Both the position numbers and the translations under genes were made by a program. Below the pieces are notes generated by a model that saw only the letters and a program-made list of their open reading frames with translations, was not told the DNA's origin and made no database searches. Below, piece after piece: positions 63,462 to 64,000 of a DNA stretch of 64,000 nt. The stretch spans positions 36,065 to 100,064 of the forward strand of contig JAIXXZ010000074.1 of assembly GCA_027490465.1 (NCBI GenBank), in the 5' to 3' direction. The stretch's first letter is position 1. Every line of letters starts with the position of its first letter. This stretch comes from Oxalobacteraceae bacterium (GTDB lineage Bacteria > Pseudomonadota > Gammaproteobacteria > Burkholderiales > Burkholderiaceae_D).

Positions 63462-63590
63462 TCAAATCTCCCTGTCCAATCCGTCTTGCACTTGCTCTGC
63501 AGCTCTCAATACGGCGCGCGCTTTATTTTGGTTCCGGCCGCTTCGCTTAACCTGCACCGAAATAATTCGCGCTGATACGTGATTTGTCAT
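63462..63590 (-). CDS. Micro-ORF c of the trpE-tail array (42 aa)
   Basis: It opens at ATG 63590, overlapping the stop of ORF b by one base. It reads [20 protein letters not shown], then [20 protein letters not shown], then EI and TGA. It is the short version, lacking seven codons. Its end QDGLDREI is my candidate for the original TrpE C-terminus, because the stop lies one base before the trpG ATG and the GGGAG inside it serves trpG. No known family. Whether it is translated into a stable peptide is unknown. Confidence 0.55.
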   Translation of the reverse strand: MTNHVSARIISVQVKRSGRNQNKARAVLRAAEQVQDGLDREI

Positions 63591-63739
63591 CACAGTTCTC
63601 CATCGAGGCCGTCTTGCACTTGCTCTGCGGCTCTCAATACGGCGCGCGCCTTATTTTGGTTCCGGCCGCTTCGCTTAACCTGCACTGTGTGCAGGTTAGC
63701 CTGCACCGAAATAATTCGCGCTAATACGTGATTTGTCAT
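63590..63739 (-). CDS. Micro-ORF b of the trpE-tail array (49 aa)
   Basis: ATG 63739 overlaps the stop of ORF a (TGATG), with GGAG eight bases upstream. It reads [30 protein letters not shown], and then the TrpE-like tail [19 protein letters not shown]. It differs from ORF a by one residue (L6 for S6) and two silent changes. No known family. It may matter only as a relay for ribosomes. Confidence 0.5.
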   Translation of the reverse strand: MTNHVLARIISVQANLHTVQVKRSGRNQNKARAVLRAAEQVQDGLDGEL

Positions 63740-63888
63740 CACAGTTCTCCATCGAGGCCGTCTTGCACTTGCTCTGCAGCTCTCAACACGGCGCGCGCCT
63801 TATTTTGGTTCCGGCCGCTTCGCTTAACCTGCACTGTGTGCAGGTTAGCCTGCACCGAAATAATTCGCGCTGATACGTGATTTGTCAT
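63739..63888 (-). CDS. Micro-ORF a of the trpE-tail array (49 aa)
   Basis: ATG 63888 shares its A with the TGA of trpE, and GGAG of the trpE end lies about eight bases before it. It reads [49 protein letters not shown]. The second half equals the TrpE C-terminus in the same reading phase; the first half is basic and unlike TrpE. The 150-base frame with a one-base overlap accounts exactly for the 149-bp period. Confidence 0.5.
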   Translation of the reverse strand: MTNHVSARIISVQANLHTVQVKRSGRNQNKARAVLRAAEQVQDGLDGEL

Positions 63889-64000
63889 CACAGTTCTCCA
63901 TCGAGGCCGTCTTGCACTTGCTCTGCGGCTCTCAATACGGCGCGCGCCTTATTTTCTGTCTCCTGCCATTCCATTTCGGGGATGGAGTCGGCGACGATGC
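63888..64000 (-). CDS. trpE: TrpE, anthranilate synthase component I (C-terminal end only)
   Basis: TrpE converts chorismate and ammonia (from TrpG) to anthranilate. Only the last 37 codons are in the window. They read [20 protein letters not shown], then [16 protein letters not shown] and TGA, which fits the end of TrpE (the A-GIVADS-P--E--E--NKA pattern). The stop overlaps the first micro-ORF. Because the array separates it from trpG by 427 bp, the present end is probably a replaced one. Confidence 0.9.
   Translation of the reverse strand, partial: IVADSIPEMEWQETENKARAVLRAAEQVQDGLDGEL

Larger units (their letters stand above)
63462..63887 (-). repeat. Tandem array of trpE 3' ends (three extra units, 149/149/128 bp)
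   Basis: The word GTCTTGCACTTGCTCTGC (plus strand) recurs at 63483, 63611, 63760 and 63909, giving periods of 128, 149 and 149 bp. Each unit joins about 55 bp of the trpE 3' end (AATAAGGCGCGCGCC ... CAAGACGG) to about 94 bp of unrelated DNA. The short unit lacks 21 bp, in frame, which in the others carries the 9-bp inverted repeat AACCTGCAC-TGT-GTGCAGGTT and is bounded by GTGCAG direct repeats. The two full units differ at only a few positions. The unit next to trpG has different last codons (DREI instead of DGEL). Confidence 0.95.

Noticed and set aside
63483..63926. CRISPR-like spacing of the repeated word GTCTTGCACTTGCTCTGC
   Set aside because: The whole 149-bp unit is repeated, with no variable spacers and no cas genes; it is a tandem duplication of the trpE end.

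Overview
The window reads as a chromosome segment of a betaproteobacterium, most likely of the order Burkholderiales. The clues are the long mla / his / tat series, a bacterial bc1 complex next to sspA-sspB, a short HisG, a hemA-prfA-prmC-grxD-ubiX series, and moderately high GC. I cannot name the genus from sequence alone. Nearly all of it is dense housekeeping DNA with many 1- and 4-base stop/start overlaps. I found no prophage, no CRISPR array and no complete insertion sequence.

Layout. 1-1.8 kb (minus strand): lipopolysaccharide genes kdsD-kdsC-lptC. 1.9-8.9 kb: a CPA2 cation/proton antiporter, uvrA (minus), an MFS transporter and ssb. 8.9-9.9 kb: a REP-associated transposase-like gene that has lost its catalytic histidines. 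9.9-16.2 kb: glutamate synthase gltB-gltD, closed by a clear terminator. 16.3-20.2 kb: the Mla phospholipid transport genes mlaF-E-D-A-C-B, split by a small repeated element after mlaA. 20.4-32.6 kb: an ABC-2 exporter, ibaG, murA, the full histidine run hisG-D-C-B-H-A-F-I-E, a HIT gene and tatABC. 32.7-36.2 kb: a DUF2461 gene, a membrane-anchored HtrA-type protease, a NIF3 gene and a LuxR-type response regulator. 36.3-40.5 kb: petABC (Rieske, cytochrome b, cytochrome c1), sspA and sspB. 40.5-45.6 kb: tRNA-Thr, a globin-like gene lacking haem ligands, ybdD-cstA, a hydratase and a secreted repeat protein. 45.6-53.5 kb (minus): ubiX, grxD, tex, prmC, dsbB, prfA, hemA and an OmpR-type regulator with no phosphoacceptor aspartate. 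54.1-59.0 kb: a complete type I secretion apparatus behind a small DUF3467-like gene. 59.1-61.0 kb: two small secreted proteins and an FAD oxidoreductase. 61.0-64.0 kb (minus): trpC, trpD, trpG and the end of trpE.

The most unusual structure lies between trpE and trpG. The 3' end of trpE is repeated in tandem with a period of 149 bp (one copy 128 bp). Each unit encodes a 42-49 residue open frame whose ATG overlaps the previous stop as TGATG, with its own Shine-Dalgarno-like GGAG. The last unit ends one base before the trpG ATG. Ribosomes could therefore pass from trpE to trpG through three micro-ORFs by termination-reinitiation.

A second noteworthy signal is a family of about 140-bp elements with imperfect terminal inverted repeats. 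There are three clear copies (about 3937, 19046 and 53531) and one degenerate candidate (about 20229). One copy supplies the last codons and stop of mlaA.

Functionally, the segment links envelope biogenesis (LPS, Mla, MurA, Tat), electron transfer (the Tat-dependent Rieske protein beside the bc1 genes, with tat 4 kb away), amino acid synthesis (glutamate, histidine, tryptophan) and protein quality control (SspB, HtrA protease, DsbB).
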